Source: Isoptericola halotolerans (GTDB lineage Bacteria; Actinomycetota; Actinomycetes; Actinomycetales; Cellulomonadaceae). Taken from it: 64,000 nt of DNA. The translations under genes were made by a program, and so were the position numbers. Location of the stretch: the NCBI RefSeq assembly GCF_013149785.1, contig NZ_JABEZU010000001.1, positions 1,426,001-1,490,000 on the forward strand. The letters run 5' to 3'. Positions 55,591 to 64,000 of the stretch are shown piece after piece; the stretch's first letter is position 1, and each line of letters starts with the position of its first letter. The notes beneath the pieces were generated by a model. That model ran no database searches and was not told the DNA's origin. It saw only the letters and a program-made list of their open reading frames with translations.

Positions 55591-56772
55591 ATGGCAACCC
55601 CCTCCGCTCGCACCGCGACCGAGCTCGGCGTCCCCGCCGTCCGGCCGTCCGACGAGACCCGGCCCATCCCGCTGCAGATGGCGCCCAAGCGCCGCGGCAA
55701 GCCGCCGAAGCACTTCGCCGACCTGACCCCCGAGGAGCGGGTCGCGTCCGTCGTGGAGCTGGGGGAGAAGCCCTTCCGCGCCAAGCAGCTCGCGGCGCAC
55801 TACTTCACGCACTTCACCTCGGACCCTGCCGAGATGACCGACCTGCCGAAGGCGACCCGCGAGAGCCTCGCCACGACGATGTTCCCGCCGCTGATCCGCC
55901 CCACCAAGCGGATGGAGGCCGACGGCGGCACCACGGTCAAGACGCTCTGGCACCTGTTCGACGACGCCAAGGTCGAGTCCGTGCTGATGCGCTACCCGAA
56001 CCGGACCACGCTGTGCGTCTCCTCGCAGGCCGGGTGCGGCATGGCGTGCCCGTTCTGCGCCACCGGGCAGCTCGGCCTGACCCGGAACCTGTCGACCGCG
56101 GAGATCCTCGAGCAGGTCCGGGCGGCGTTCCGCTCCCTGGACCGCGGGGAGATCCCCGGCGGCCCGGCACGCCTGAACAACCTGGTGTTCATGGGCATGG
56201 GCGAGCCGTTGGCCAACTACAAGGCGGTCATCGAGACCGTCCGGGCGCTCGTCGCCCCGTCGCCGCAGGGCTTGGGCATGTCGGCCCGCAACATCACCGT
56301 CTCGACGGTGGGCCTGGTCCCGGCGATGCGCCGCCTGACGGACGAGGGCATCCCGGTCACGCTGGCCCTGAGCCTGCACGCCCCGGACGACGACCTGCGC
56401 TCGGAGCTGGTGCCGATCAACACCCGGTGGAGCGTCGACGAGACCCTGGACACGGCTCGCCGGTACTTCGAGGTGACGGGCCGCCGGGTGTCGATCGAGT
56501 ACGCCCTCATCAAGGACATGAACGACCACGCCTGGCGCGCGGACCTGCTGGGCGAGAAGCTCAACGCGCGCGGCAGGGGTTGGGTGCACGTGAACCCCAT
56601 CCCGCTGAACCCGACCCCGGGATCCATCTGGACCGCCAGCGAGCGTTCCGTCGAGGACGAGTTCGTGGCACGATTGCGCGGGCACGGCATCCCCACCACG
56701 ATCCGTGACACCCGCGGGAGCGACATCGACGGCGCCTGCGGACAGCTGGCCGCCGAGGAGGACGACGAGTGA
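55591..56772 (+). CDS. rlmN: 23S rRNA/tRNA adenine-C2 methyltransferase RlmN
   Basis: 393 residues. The radical-SAM cluster is [12 protein letters not shown] (CxxxCxxC). [11 protein letters not shown], the STVGLVP segment and ALSLHAPDD follow; the two methyl-carrier cysteines expected in this family lie near CATG-distal and C-terminal GACGQL positions. It methylates A2503 of 23S rRNA and A37 of tRNAs. A ~30-residue N-terminal extension is present. AAGGA precedes the ATG. Confidence 0.96.
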   Translation: MATPSARTATELGVPAVRPSDETRPIPLQMAPKRRGKPPKHFADLTPEERVASVVELGEKPFRAKQLAAHYFTHFTSDPAEMTDLPKATRESLATTMFPPLIRPTKRMEADGGTTVKTLWHLFDDAKVESVLMRYPNRTTLCVSSQAGCGMACPFCATGQLGLTRNLSTAEILEQVRAAFRSLDRGEIPGGPARLNNLVFMGMGEPLANYKAVIETVRALVAPSPQGLGMSARNITVSTVGLVPAMRRLTDEGIPVTLALSLHAPDDDLRSELVPINTRWSVDETLDTARRYFEVTGRRVSIEYALIKDMNDHAWRADLLGEKLNARGRGWVHVNPIPLNPTPGSIWTASERSVEDEFVARLRGHGIPTTIRDTRGSDIDGACGQLAAEEDDE

Positions 56773-57323
56773 GCAGCACGCTCTTTTCGACCGTGTCGAA
56801 GATGCGTTCCGGATACGACCCGGACGAGGTCGACGAGTTCTTCGACCACGCCCGTCAGGCGTACGAGGGGCGCACCCCTGAGCCGATGACGAACGCCGAC
56901 ATCGCCACGTCGACGTTCGAGCTCGTGCGGGGCGGTTACAACACCCACGAGGTCGACGCCGCGCTCGACCGGCTGGAGGGCGCCTTCATCGCTCGCCAGC
57001 GGGCCGACTTCGTCAACCAGCACGGCCAGGAGGCGTGGATGGGGGCGCTCGCCGAGCGGGCGCGCACGCTGTACGGCCGCCTCGGCCGGCCCGACGGCGC
57101 CAAGTTCGCCCCGGCGGAACGCGGTCAGCAGGGCTACGACATGGACGACGTGGATGCCCTCTGCGACCGGCTGGTGGGCTACTTCGACCGCCAGGAGCCG
57201 CTGACGGCAGCCGATGTGCGCTCGGCCACCTTCGGCCGTGCCAAGGGTGCCGACGCGTACGGTGAGGCTGCGGTCGACAGGTTCCTGGCACGCGCCATCG
57301 AGGTGTTGCTCGGCGTCGAGTAG
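56769..57323 (+). CDS. DivIVA-domain protein
   Basis: 184 residues. Repeated short modules, [39 protein letters not shown] and [18 protein letters not shown], match the DivIVA N-terminal motif three times, without a long coiled coil. This is the actinobacterial DivIVA domain-containing group, probably involved in cell-pole or division organisation. GTG 56769 overlaps the rlmN stop. Confidence 0.88.
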   Translation: MSSTLFSTVSKMRSGYDPDEVDEFFDHARQAYEGRTPEPMTNADIATSTFELVRGGYNTHEVDAALDRLEGAFIARQRADFVNQHGQEAWMGALAERARTLYGRLGRPDGAKFAPAERGQQGYDMDDVDALCDRLVGYFDRQEPLTAADVRSATFGRAKGADAYGEAAVDRFLARAIEVLLGVE

Positions 57324-57359
57324 CCCGGCCACGGCGAGCGGTGCGGGATGATGTCGCTC

Positions 57360-58544
57360 ATGCGTTCTGTCACCCTGCTCGGGTCCACCGGTTCCATCGG
57401 CACGCAAGCCATCGACGTCGTCCGGGCCCATCCCGGCCGGTTCCGGGTCGAGGCCATCAGTGCCGGTGGCTCCGACGTGGCCCTGCTGGCCGACCAGGCC
57501 GCACTCCTCGACGTGCGCGCCGTCGCTGTCGCGGACACGGCGCGTGCGGGAGACCTGCGCGAGGCCCTCAGAGGCCGCCTCGGTGACCGGGCGCGTGACG
57601 TCGAGGTCCTGGCCGGACCGGACGCGGCCGCGCAGGTCGCCGGACGGGGCGCCGACGTGGTGCTCAACGGCATCACGGGCTCGGTCGGGCTGCGGCCCAC
57701 GCTCGCGGCCCTGGAGGCGGGCTCGACGCTGGCGCTGGCGAACAAGGAGTCGCTGGTGGTGGGCGGGCCGCTGGTCAAGGCGGCGGCCGACCCGGGCCAG
57801 ATCGTCCCGGTCGACTCCGAGCACTCGGCGATCGCCCAGGCCTTGCGCGGTGGCGCCCACACGGCCGACCGCAGCGAGGTCCGTCGGCTGGTGCTGACGG
57901 CCTCGGGCGGGCCGTTCCGCGGGCGCACACGCGACGAGATCGAGGGTGTCACCGCCGAGCAGGCCCTCGCGCACCCCACCTGGGCCATGGGCCCCGTGGT
58001 CACCGTGAACTCGGCGAGCCTGATGAACAAGGGCCTCGAGCTCATCGAGGCCCACCTGCTGTTCGACGTCCCCACCGACGACATCACCGTCGTCGTGCAC
58101 CCGCAGTCCGTGGTGCACTCCATGGTCGAGTTCTGCGACGGCTCCACGATCGCCCAGGCCTCGCCGCCCGACATGCGCCTGCCCATCGCCCTGGGGCTGT
58201 CCTGGCCGCAGCGGTTGGACGTCGTGAGCCCGCCGTGCGACTGGACGCAGGCGGCGAGCTGGACCTTCGAGCCGCTGGACGACGCGACGTTCCCGGCCGT
58301 GGGCCTCGCCCGAGCCGCCGCCGCGGCGTCGGGCACCCACCCTGCGGTGTACAACGCCGCGAACGAGCAGGGCGTCGCCGCGTTCCTGGACGGTCGGGTC
58401 GGCTTCACGGACATCGTGGACACGGTCGCGGACGTCCTGGGCGAGCACGACGGCGTCCCCCCGGCCGCCGTCACGCTCGAGACGGTCGAGGCGGCGGAGG
58501 ACTGGGCGCGGCGCCGGGCCGACGAGCTGCTCGCCCGTCGCTGA
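57360..58544 (+). CDS. dxr: 1-deoxy-D-xylulose 5-phosphate reductoisomerase
   Basis: 394 residues from ATG 57360. NADPH site GSTGSIGTQ, then NKESLVVGG, the SEHSA, SASGGPF-type loop and [19 protein letters not shown] are diagnostic. It commits carbon to the MEP isoprenoid pathway. GATGAT (57347-57352) lies 7 nt before the start. It is grouped with rip and ispG, another MEP gene. Confidence 0.97.
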   Translation: MRSVTLLGSTGSIGTQAIDVVRAHPGRFRVEAISAGGSDVALLADQAALLDVRAVAVADTARAGDLREALRGRLGDRARDVEVLAGPDAAAQVAGRGADVVLNGITGSVGLRPTLAALEAGSTLALANKESLVVGGPLVKAAADPGQIVPVDSEHSAIAQALRGGAHTADRSEVRRLVLTASGGPFRGRTRDEIEGVTAEQALAHPTWAMGPVVTVNSASLMNKGLELIEAHLLFDVPTDDITVVVHPQSVVHSMVEFCDGSTIAQASPPDMRLPIALGLSWPQRLDVVSPPCDWTQAASWTFEPLDDATFPAVGLARAAAAASGTHPAVYNAANEQGVAAFLDGRVGFTDIVDTVADVLGEHDGVPPAAVTLETVEAAEDWARRRADELLARR

Positions 58545-58577
58545 CCGGTTCCCAGATTCGTCGCCTACCCTGCTGGC

Positions 58578-59843
58578 GTGGACATCCTTCCCGTCGTCGT
58601 CGGCATCGTCGTCATCGTTCTCGGCATCCTGGTGTCGATCGCCCTGCACGAGGTCGGTCACATGGTGCCGGCCAAGAGGTTCGGCGTGCGCGTGAGCGAG
58701 TACATGGTCGGCTTCGGACCGACGTTGTGGTCGCGGAAGCGGGGAGAGACCGAGTACGGGCTCAAGGCCATCCCGCTGGGCGGCTACGTCCGTCTGGTCG
58801 GCATGATGCCGCCGGCCCGCCCGGGGACCCGGGCCCGGGGCGGCATGTTCGGCCAGGTGATCGCCGACGCCCGGGAGGCCAGCGTCAGCGAGATCCGCCC
58901 GGGGGAGGAGCACCGCGCCTTCTACCACCTCTCGACCCCCAAGAAGCTCGTGGTGATGCTCGGCGGGCCGGTGATGAACCTCGTCATCGCGGTCGTGCTG
59001 CTGGCCGTGGTGTTCCTCGGCATCGGCATGCCGGCGGCGACGACGACGGTCGCGGACGTCGGCGAGGACTCGGCGGCGGCCGTCGCCGGGGTGCAGCCCG
59101 GCGACGAGGTCCTGGCGTTCGACGGCGCCCCGGTCGCGGAGTGGTCGCAGCTGGTCGGCATGGTCAACGACCGCGCCGACGAGGAGGTGCCGCTGACGGT
59201 GCTGCGCGACGGCGAGGAGATCACCCTGACAGTCATGCCGACCCCGGCGGAGCGACCGCTCACCGACGACGAGGGCTACGCCGTGACCGGGGACGACGGC
59301 GAGCCGGTGATGGTCGACGGCGCCCTGCTGGGCGTGTCGTCCAGCGTGGAGCGTCAGCCGCTGCCCGCCTCCAGCGTGCCCGAGGCGGTGTGGATGCAGA
59401 CCGCCGGCACCGCGCACGCGATCGCCACCCTGCCGGTACGGATCTACGACGCGGCCTACCAGGCGTTCTCCGCCGAGCCGCGCGCCCAGGACTCGGTGAT
59501 GTCCGTGGTCGGTGTCGGCCGGGTCGCCGTCGACTACGCGGGCGCCGAGGACTACACGGTCCTGGCCCGTGTCCAGCTCATGCTCATGCTGCTGGCGGCG
59601 CTCAACATCGCGCTGTTCATGTTCAACCTCATCCCTCTGCTGCCGCTCGACGGCGGCCACGTGGTCAACGCGCTGTACGAGGGCGGGCGCAGGACGCTGG
59701 CGCGGGTGCGCGGGCGGGCGCTGCCCGGACCGGCGGACGTCGCGAGGATGATGCCGGTGGCCTACGTCGTGTTCGTCGTGCTCATCGGTGTGGGGGCGGT
59801 GCTCATGGTCGCCGACATCGTGGATCCCGTCCGGCTGCTGTGA
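58578..59843 (+). CDS. rseP: RIP (site-2) intramembrane metalloprotease
   Basis: 421 residues. The zinc motif HEVGH lies in the first helix (residues 24-28), and the second motif NLIPLLPLDGGH in the last third. A PDZ domain (about 150-215) with an acidic insert lies between. It cleaves membrane-bound anti-sigma factors or signal remnants (mycobacterial Rip1 type). TACCCT is 6 nt before GTG 58578. Lies between dxr and ispG as in most actinobacteria. Confidence 0.95.
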   Translation: MDILPVVVGIVVIVLGILVSIALHEVGHMVPAKRFGVRVSEYMVGFGPTLWSRKRGETEYGLKAIPLGGYVRLVGMMPPARPGTRARGGMFGQVIADAREASVSEIRPGEEHRAFYHLSTPKKLVVMLGGPVMNLVIAVVLLAVVFLGIGMPAATTTVADVGEDSAAAVAGVQPGDEVLAFDGAPVAEWSQLVGMVNDRADEEVPLTVLRDGEEITLTVMPTPAERPLTDDEGYAVTGDDGEPVMVDGALLGVSSSVERQPLPASSVPEAVWMQTAGTAHAIATLPVRIYDAAYQAFSAEPRAQDSVMSVVGVGRVAVDYAGAEDYTVLARVQLMLMLLAALNIALFMFNLIPLLPLDGGHVVNALYEGGRRTLARVRGRALPGPADVARMMPVAYVVFVVLIGVGAVLMVADIVDPVRLL

Positions 59844-59927
59844 AGGTCGTGTGAGCGGTCGCCCCCGGCGGGGTGAGGTGCGTCTCCGGCGTGCGCAGCA
59901 CCCCTCGGGGCGCGCGATACTGGTCAC

Positions 59928-61091
59928 GTGACTGCAGTGAACCTCGGAATCCCGGCCGCCCCCCCTCCCGTGCTGGCCCCGCGCAGGAAGACGCGCAAGA
60001 TCCGGGTCGGTGACGTGTATGTCGGTGGCGACGCGCCCGTGAGCGTCCAGTCGATGACCACGACGAAGACGACGGACATCAACGGCACGCTCCAGCAGAT
60101 CGCCGAGCTCACGGCGTCCGGGTGCGACATCGTGCGCGTCGCCTGCCCGACGCAGGACGACGCCGATGCGCTGCCGATCATCGCCAAGAAGTCCCAGATC
60201 CCGGTGATCGCGGACATCCACTTCCAGCCGAAGTACGTGTTCGCCGCGATCGAGGCGGGGTGTGCCGCGGTTCGCGTCAACCCCGGCAACATCAAGAGGT
60301 TCGACGACCAGGTCAAGGAGATCGCCCAGGCGGCCAAGGACCACGGCACGTCGCTGCGCATCGGGGTCAACGCCGGCTCGCTCGACAAGAGGCTGCTCGC
60401 CAAGTACGGCAAGCCCACGCCCGAGGCGTTGGTCGAGTCGGCGGTGTGGGAGGCGAGCCTCTTCGAGGAGCACGACTTCCACGACTTCAAGATCTCGGTC
60501 AAGCACAACGACCCCGTCGTCATGGTCCGGGCCTACGAGCTCCTCTCGCAGCGCGGCGACTGGCCCCTGCACCTGGGGGTGACGGAGGCGGGACCGGCGT
60601 TCCAGGGCACGATCAAGTCCGCCACGGCGTTCGGCGCGCTGCTGAGCCAGGGCATCGGGGACACGATCCGGGTCTCGCTCTCCGCCCCGCCGGTGGAGGA
60701 GGTCAAGGTCGGGCTGCAGATCCTGCAGTCGCTCAACCTGCGCGAGCGCAAGCTGGAGATCGTGTCGTGCCCCTCCTGCGGCCGTGCCCAGGTCGACGTC
60801 TACACGCTGGCCGAGAAGGTCACCGCGGGTCTCGAGGGCATGGAGGTCCCGCTGCGCGTCGCCGTCATGGGCTGTGTCGTCAACGGCCCGGGCGAGGCGC
60901 GCGAGGCGGACCTCGGTGTCGCCTCCGGCAACGGCAAGGGACAGATCTTCGTCAAGGGCGAGGTCATCAAGACCGTCCCGGAGGCCATGATCGTCGAGAC
61001 GCTCATCGAGGAGGCCATGCGCATCGCCGAGTCGATGCCGGCCCCGGAGAACGACGCGCAGGCCGGCGCACCGGTCGTGTCGGTGTCCTGA
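59928..61091 (+). CDS. ispG: 4-hydroxy-3-methylbut-2-enyl-diphosphate synthase
   Basis: 387 residues. [25 protein letters not shown], the SCPSCGR cysteines and GCVVNGPGE (third Fe-S cysteine) identify IspG, an Fe4S4 enzyme of the MEP pathway. GATACT is 6 nt before GTG 59928. A ~20-residue N-terminal and an acidic C-terminal tail are extra. Confidence 0.97.
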   Translation: MTAVNLGIPAAPPPVLAPRRKTRKIRVGDVYVGGDAPVSVQSMTTTKTTDINGTLQQIAELTASGCDIVRVACPTQDDADALPIIAKKSQIPVIADIHFQPKYVFAAIEAGCAAVRVNPGNIKRFDDQVKEIAQAAKDHGTSLRIGVNAGSLDKRLLAKYGKPTPEALVESAVWEASLFEEHDFHDFKISVKHNDPVVMVRAYELLSQRGDWPLHLGVTEAGPAFQGTIKSATAFGALLSQGIGDTIRVSLSAPPVEEVKVGLQILQSLNLRERKLEIVSCPSCGRAQVDVYTLAEKVTAGLEGMEVPLRVAVMGCVVNGPGEAREADLGVASGNGKGQIFVKGEVIKTVPEAMIVETLIEEAMRIAESMPAPENDAQAGAPVVSVS

Positions 61092-61124
61092 GGCGCGCCG
61101 AGGACTTCACGAGGAGGCGGGGCG

Positions 61125-62054
61125 ATGGGCTGGCGACCGGCGCTGCGGGACGTAGGACCGTCGTCCTCCGCCGCGCGCCGCGTGCCCGCCGCCCGCGTCC
61201 TGGGGCCGGCGGACCTGGCCGACGCGAGGCAGGTGTGCGCAGCCGACCCGGTCGCCTCGGTGCTGGCCGCAGCCCGGGTCGACGTCGCGATCCGTGCGGG
61301 CCTCGCCGCGGCGGGTGGCGAGCTGTGGGGCTACCCCGCGTCCGGGCCGCCGGTCGCCGTGTGCTGGGCGGGGGCGAACCTGGTCCCGGTCGTGCCGGCG
61401 GGCCTCGGGCGCGAGGGTGTCACGGAGGCGGTGGACGCGTTCGCCGCGACGGCCAGGGCGCAAGGACGACGCTCCAGCTCGATCGTGGGCGAGCGCGACG
61501 TCGTCCGGCGGTTGTGGGAGCTGTTGTCGCGCACGTGGCCCCCACCGCGGGAGGTGCGGGCCGACCAGCCGTCGCTGGTGATCGACCACGACCCCGACGT
61601 CGAGCCGGACCCGTGGGTGCGCAGGTCACGGACCGCCGAGATCGACCTGGTGCTGCCGGCCTGCGTGCGGATGTTCACCGAGGAGGTCGGCTACTCGCCG
61701 GTCGCCGGTGGAGGAGGCGCCTACGCCGCCCGGGTGCGGTCGTTGATCGCCGAGGGACGCTCGTACGTCCGGGTCGCGCCGGACCCCGACGACGGCGGCG
61801 CCTCGGTGGCCTTCAAGGCCGAGCTCGGCGCGGTCGCGGGAGGCGTCGCCCAGGTGCAAGGTGTCTGGGTCGACCCCCGCCGCCGGGGCGAGGGGCTGTC
61901 GGTGTCGGGGATGGCCGCCGTCGTCGCACTGACACGGCGCGACGTCGCCCCGACGGTGTCGTTGTACGTCAACGGGTACAACGCCCCGGCCCTGGCCGCG
62001 TACCGGCACGTCGGGTTCGAGCGGGTCGGCACCTTCTCCACGGTGCTGTTCTGA
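61125..62054 (+). CDS. GNAT-family acetyltransferase with DUF4081
   Basis: 309 residues. The N-terminal half has the DUF4081 pattern (LGPADLADARQVCAADPVASVLAAARVD). The C-terminal GNAT domain shows QVQGVWVDPRRRGEGLSVSGMAAV (acetyl-CoA loop) and LYVNGYNAPALAAYRHVGFERVG. The substrate is unknown. Actinobacteria keep this gene after ispG. ATG 61125 follows GAGGAGGCGG. Confidence 0.93.
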   Translation: MGWRPALRDVGPSSSAARRVPAARVLGPADLADARQVCAADPVASVLAAARVDVAIRAGLAAAGGELWGYPASGPPVAVCWAGANLVPVVPAGLGREGVTEAVDAFAATARAQGRRSSSIVGERDVVRRLWELLSRTWPPPREVRADQPSLVIDHDPDVEPDPWVRRSRTAEIDLVLPACVRMFTEEVGYSPVAGGGGAYAARVRSLIAEGRSYVRVAPDPDDGGASVAFKAELGAVAGGVAQVQGVWVDPRRRGEGLSVSGMAAVVALTRRDVAPTVSLYVNGYNAPALAAYRHVGFERVGTFSTVLF

Positions 62055-62079
62055 GCGCCGCGGTCCTGCTCACGCCTGG

Positions 62080-62985
62080 TCAGCGCAGGAACTTCGACGT
62101 GCGTCGGTCGGCCAGCGCCTGCCCGCCGGTCTGGCACGTCGCGCAGTACTGCAGGGAGCTGTCAGCGAAGCTCACCTCGCGCACGGTGTCCCCGCACACG
62201 GGGCAGGTCTCGCCGGTGCGGCCGTGCACACGCATCGCGGTGCGCTTGGCGTCCTTGAGCTGCTCGGCGGGCCGGCCCACCGACGCGGCGACGGCAGCGC
62301 GCAGGGTCTCGACGACCGTGACGTGCAGGGCGGCGACGTCGTCGTCGGTGAGCGACCGGGTGAGCCGGAAGGGCGACATGCCGGCCGCGTGCAGGATCTC
62401 GTCCGAGTAGGCGTTGCCGATCCCTGCGATCGCGTGCTGGTCGCGCAGCAGCCCCTTGACCTGCTGGTTGCGGGCGTTCAGCAGGTCCTCGAGCGCCTCC
62501 GGGGTGAACTGCGCGGACAGCGGCTCGATCCCGAGGGTGCGCACCTGCTCGACCTCCTGCGGGTCGCGGACGACGTGCACCGCGAGGCGCTTGCGGGTGC
62601 CTGCCTCGGTGAGGTCGATGCCCGACCCGTCGTCGAGGCGCAGGCGGAGCGCCAGCGCCGCGCCTCTCGACGAGCCTCCGAGGCGGGGACGCACGGGTGT
62701 GGTCGGGGCGGTCTCGTGCCAGCGCACCCAACCGCCGCGTGCCAGGTGGAAGACGAGGTGCAGGGCGCCGGGCTCCGACGCCCGCGGGTCCGGCGCGACG
62801 GCGAGGTCCAGCCACTTGCCGTGCCGGACGGCGCCGTCGACCGTCCCACCGACGAGAGCGGTGACCGGCGGGTGGTGGGTCTTGAGCGCCGCGATCGCCG
62901 CGACGTCGGCGGACACGACGGTTCGTCCGGTCGTCCGTTCGTCGAGGAACCGGGCGAGCGCCTCGACCTCGGGCAGCTCGGGCAT
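62080..62985 (-). CDS. Fpg/Nei-family DNA glycosylase
   Basis: 301 residues from ATG 62985. It starts MPELPEVE, with catalytic Pro2 and Glu3. The helix-two-turn-helix LLRDQHAIAGIGNAYSDEIL and a C-terminal zinc finger (CPVCG...CATCQ, ending in the usual Arg-containing tail ADRRTSKFLR) complete the bifunctional glycosylase/AP lyase. The branch (formamidopyrimidine vs Nei) is not certain from sequence alone. It is convergent with the GNAT gene and divergent from proS. Confidence 0.94.
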   Translation of the reverse strand: MPELPEVEALARFLDERTTGRTVVSADVAAIAALKTHHPPVTALVGGTVDGAVRHGKWLDLAVAPDPRASEPGALHLVFHLARGGWVRWHETAPTTPVRPRLGGSSRGAALALRLRLDDGSGIDLTEAGTRKRLAVHVVRDPQEVEQVRTLGIEPLSAQFTPEALEDLLNARNQQVKGLLRDQHAIAGIGNAYSDEILHAAGMSPFRLTRSLTDDDVAALHVTVVETLRAAVAASVGRPAEQLKDAKRTAMRVHGRTGETCPVCGDTVREVSFADSSLQYCATCQTGGQALADRRTSKFLR

Positions 62986-63033
62986 GCACCCAGTGTCGCC
63001 GAAGCACCCGGTGCGCGCCGCTAGGCTGGGCGC

Positions 63034-64000
63034 ATGTCGATCGCGTCCCCCCGCAGCGCCGCCCGTCGTGGTGACCTGCTGAGGCTCTCCTCCTTGTTCG
63101 TCCGTACACTGCGCGAGGACCCGGTTGACGCCGAGGTCGCCAGCCACCGGCTGCTCGTGCGGGCCGGCTACATCCGCCGTGCGGCTCCGGGGGTCTACTC
63201 CTGGCTGCCCCTGGGGCTGCGGGTCCTGGCGAAGGTCGAGGCCGTCGTCCGCGAGGAGATGAACGCCATCGGCGCCCAGGAGGTCCACTTCCCGGCGCTG
63301 CTGCCGCGCGAGCCCTACGAGGCGACCGGACGCTGGAGCGAGTACGGCCCGAACCTCTTCCGGCTCCAGGACCGCAAGCAGGCGGACTACCTGCTCGCCC
63401 CGACGCACGAGGAGATGTTCACGCTCCTGGTCAAGGACCTGTACTCCTCGTACAAGGACCTCCCGCTGGCCCTGTACCAGGTCCAGACGAAGTACCGCGA
63501 CGAGGCGCGCCCGCGCGCCGGCCTGATCCGCGGCCGTGAGTTCATCATGAAGGACGCCTACTCCTTCGACATCGACGACGAGGGCCTGGCGCAGGCGTAC
63601 GAGCGCCAGCGCGGCGCCTACCAGCGGATCTTCGAGCGGCTCGGCCTGGACTTCGTCATCGTCTCGGCGACCTCGGGGGCCATGGGCGGGTCGCGCTCGG
63701 AGGAGTTCCTGTCGCCGTCGCCGATCGGTGAGGACACGTTCGTGCGGTCCGCCGGCGGCTACGCGGCGAACGTCGAGGCCGTGGTCACGACGGTGCCGGA
63801 CCCCGTGCCCTCCGACGACGCCCCGGCGGCGCACGTCGAGGACACACCGGACACGCCGACCATCGCCACGCTGGTGGACGTCGCCAACTCCGCGCACGCG
63901 CGGCCGGACCGGGCCTGGACGGCCGCCGACACGCTCAAGAACGTCGTGCTCGCCGTGAGGCAGCCCGACGGGTCGCGCGAGCTGTTGGTCGTCGGCCTGC
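63034..64000 (+). CDS. proS: Proline--tRNA ligase (3' truncated by window edge)
   Basis: The visible 322 codons hold the bacterial-type ProRS start: [42 protein letters not shown], motif 2 [25 protein letters not shown], and the beginning of the INS editing domain. It charges tRNA-Pro. TAGGCT (63022-63027) is 6 nt before the ATG, a leaderless-type start. The rest lies beyond the window. Confidence 0.97.
   Translation, partial: MSIASPRSAARRGDLLRLSSLFVRTLREDPVDAEVASHRLLVRAGYIRRAAPGVYSWLPLGLRVLAKVEAVVREEMNAIGAQEVHFPALLPREPYEATGRWSEYGPNLFRLQDRKQADYLLAPTHEEMFTLLVKDLYSSYKDLPLALYQVQTKYRDEARPRAGLIRGREFIMKDAYSFDIDDEGLAQAYERQRGAYQRIFERLGLDFVIVSATSGAMGGSRSEEFLSPSPIGEDTFVRSAGGYAANVEAVVTTVPDPVPSDDAPAAHVEDTPDTPTIATLVDVANSAHARPDRAWTAADTLKNVVLAVRQPDGSRELLVVGL

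Noticed and set aside
56217-60572. Long reverse open frame across rlmN, dxr, rip and ispG
   Set aside because: Shadow of four conserved forward genes.

Overview
This is high-GC actinobacterial chromosomal DNA, most likely from the order Micrococcales (a Cellulomonas / Cellulosimicrobium / Isoptericola-like organism). The evidence is the strong G/C third-position bias, frequent GTG starts, the gene orders ileS-folC-...-ndk, smc-ftsY, amtB-glnK-glnD-ffh, rpsP-khpA-rimM-trmD-rplS-lepB-rnhB-DUF2469-yraN-comM-dprA-xerC and rpsB-tsf-pyrH-frr-cdsA-rlmN-dxr-rip-ispG-proS, a translational ileS T-box, and many apparently leaderless genes with a TANNNT-type -10 box 6-7 nt before the start codon. Naming the genus is inference.

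Layout. 1-4682: end of an NMT1/THI5-type ABC importer (ATPase, permease, lipoprotein) followed by a class-III aminotransferase and an SDR dehydrogenase, probably one uptake-and-catabolism operon for an unidentified amine or amino compound. 4693-7640: MFS exporter divergent from an ArsR-rhodanese regulator, then an alpha/beta hydrolase convergent with and overlapping the regulator. 7944-18763: T-box, ileS, folC, a PTS-dependent dihydroxyacetone kinase operon (dhaKLM), a tetR-MFS efflux pair with a clear double operator, DUF4233 and ndk. 18772-30555: a 29-bp inverted repeat, smc, a small membrane protein, ftsY, a GlnR-box-preceded amtB-glnK, a glnD lacking its ACT domains, ffh and an amidohydrolase. 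30600-37057: ribosome/RNA-modification cluster, lepB, rnhB, DUF2469, a small accessory patch with an orphan gene and an IS5 remnant, and yraN.

37303-46790: a 9.49-kb integrative element has split comM between codons 82 and 83. It encodes a large serine integrase, a zinc-ribbon protein, a RepA-like ATPase with adjacent iteron-like repeats, several tiny proteins, one HK97-type major capsid protein, two HTH proteins (a candidate excisionase among them), a LexA-box-controlled small ORF, and a reverse-strand module with a NYN-domain nuclease and two XRE-type proteins. No terminase, portal, protease, tail or lysis gene is present. It therefore looks like a phage satellite of the phiRv1 general type rather than a complete prophage. 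Joining attL and attR restores comM in frame (512 codons) and gives a 20-bp attP core with perfect 9-bp arms around CT.

46782-64000: comM 3' fragment, dprA, xerC, a LytM/M23-like exported protein, then the translation/envelope/isoprenoid run rpsB-tsf-pyrH-frr-cdsA-rlmN-DivIVA-domain-dxr-rip-ispG, a GNAT protein, an Fpg/Nei glycosylase and the start of proS. The main biological interest is the comM element: its att structure, SOS box, possible origin, lone capsid gene and possible reversible control of the transformation helicase ComM.
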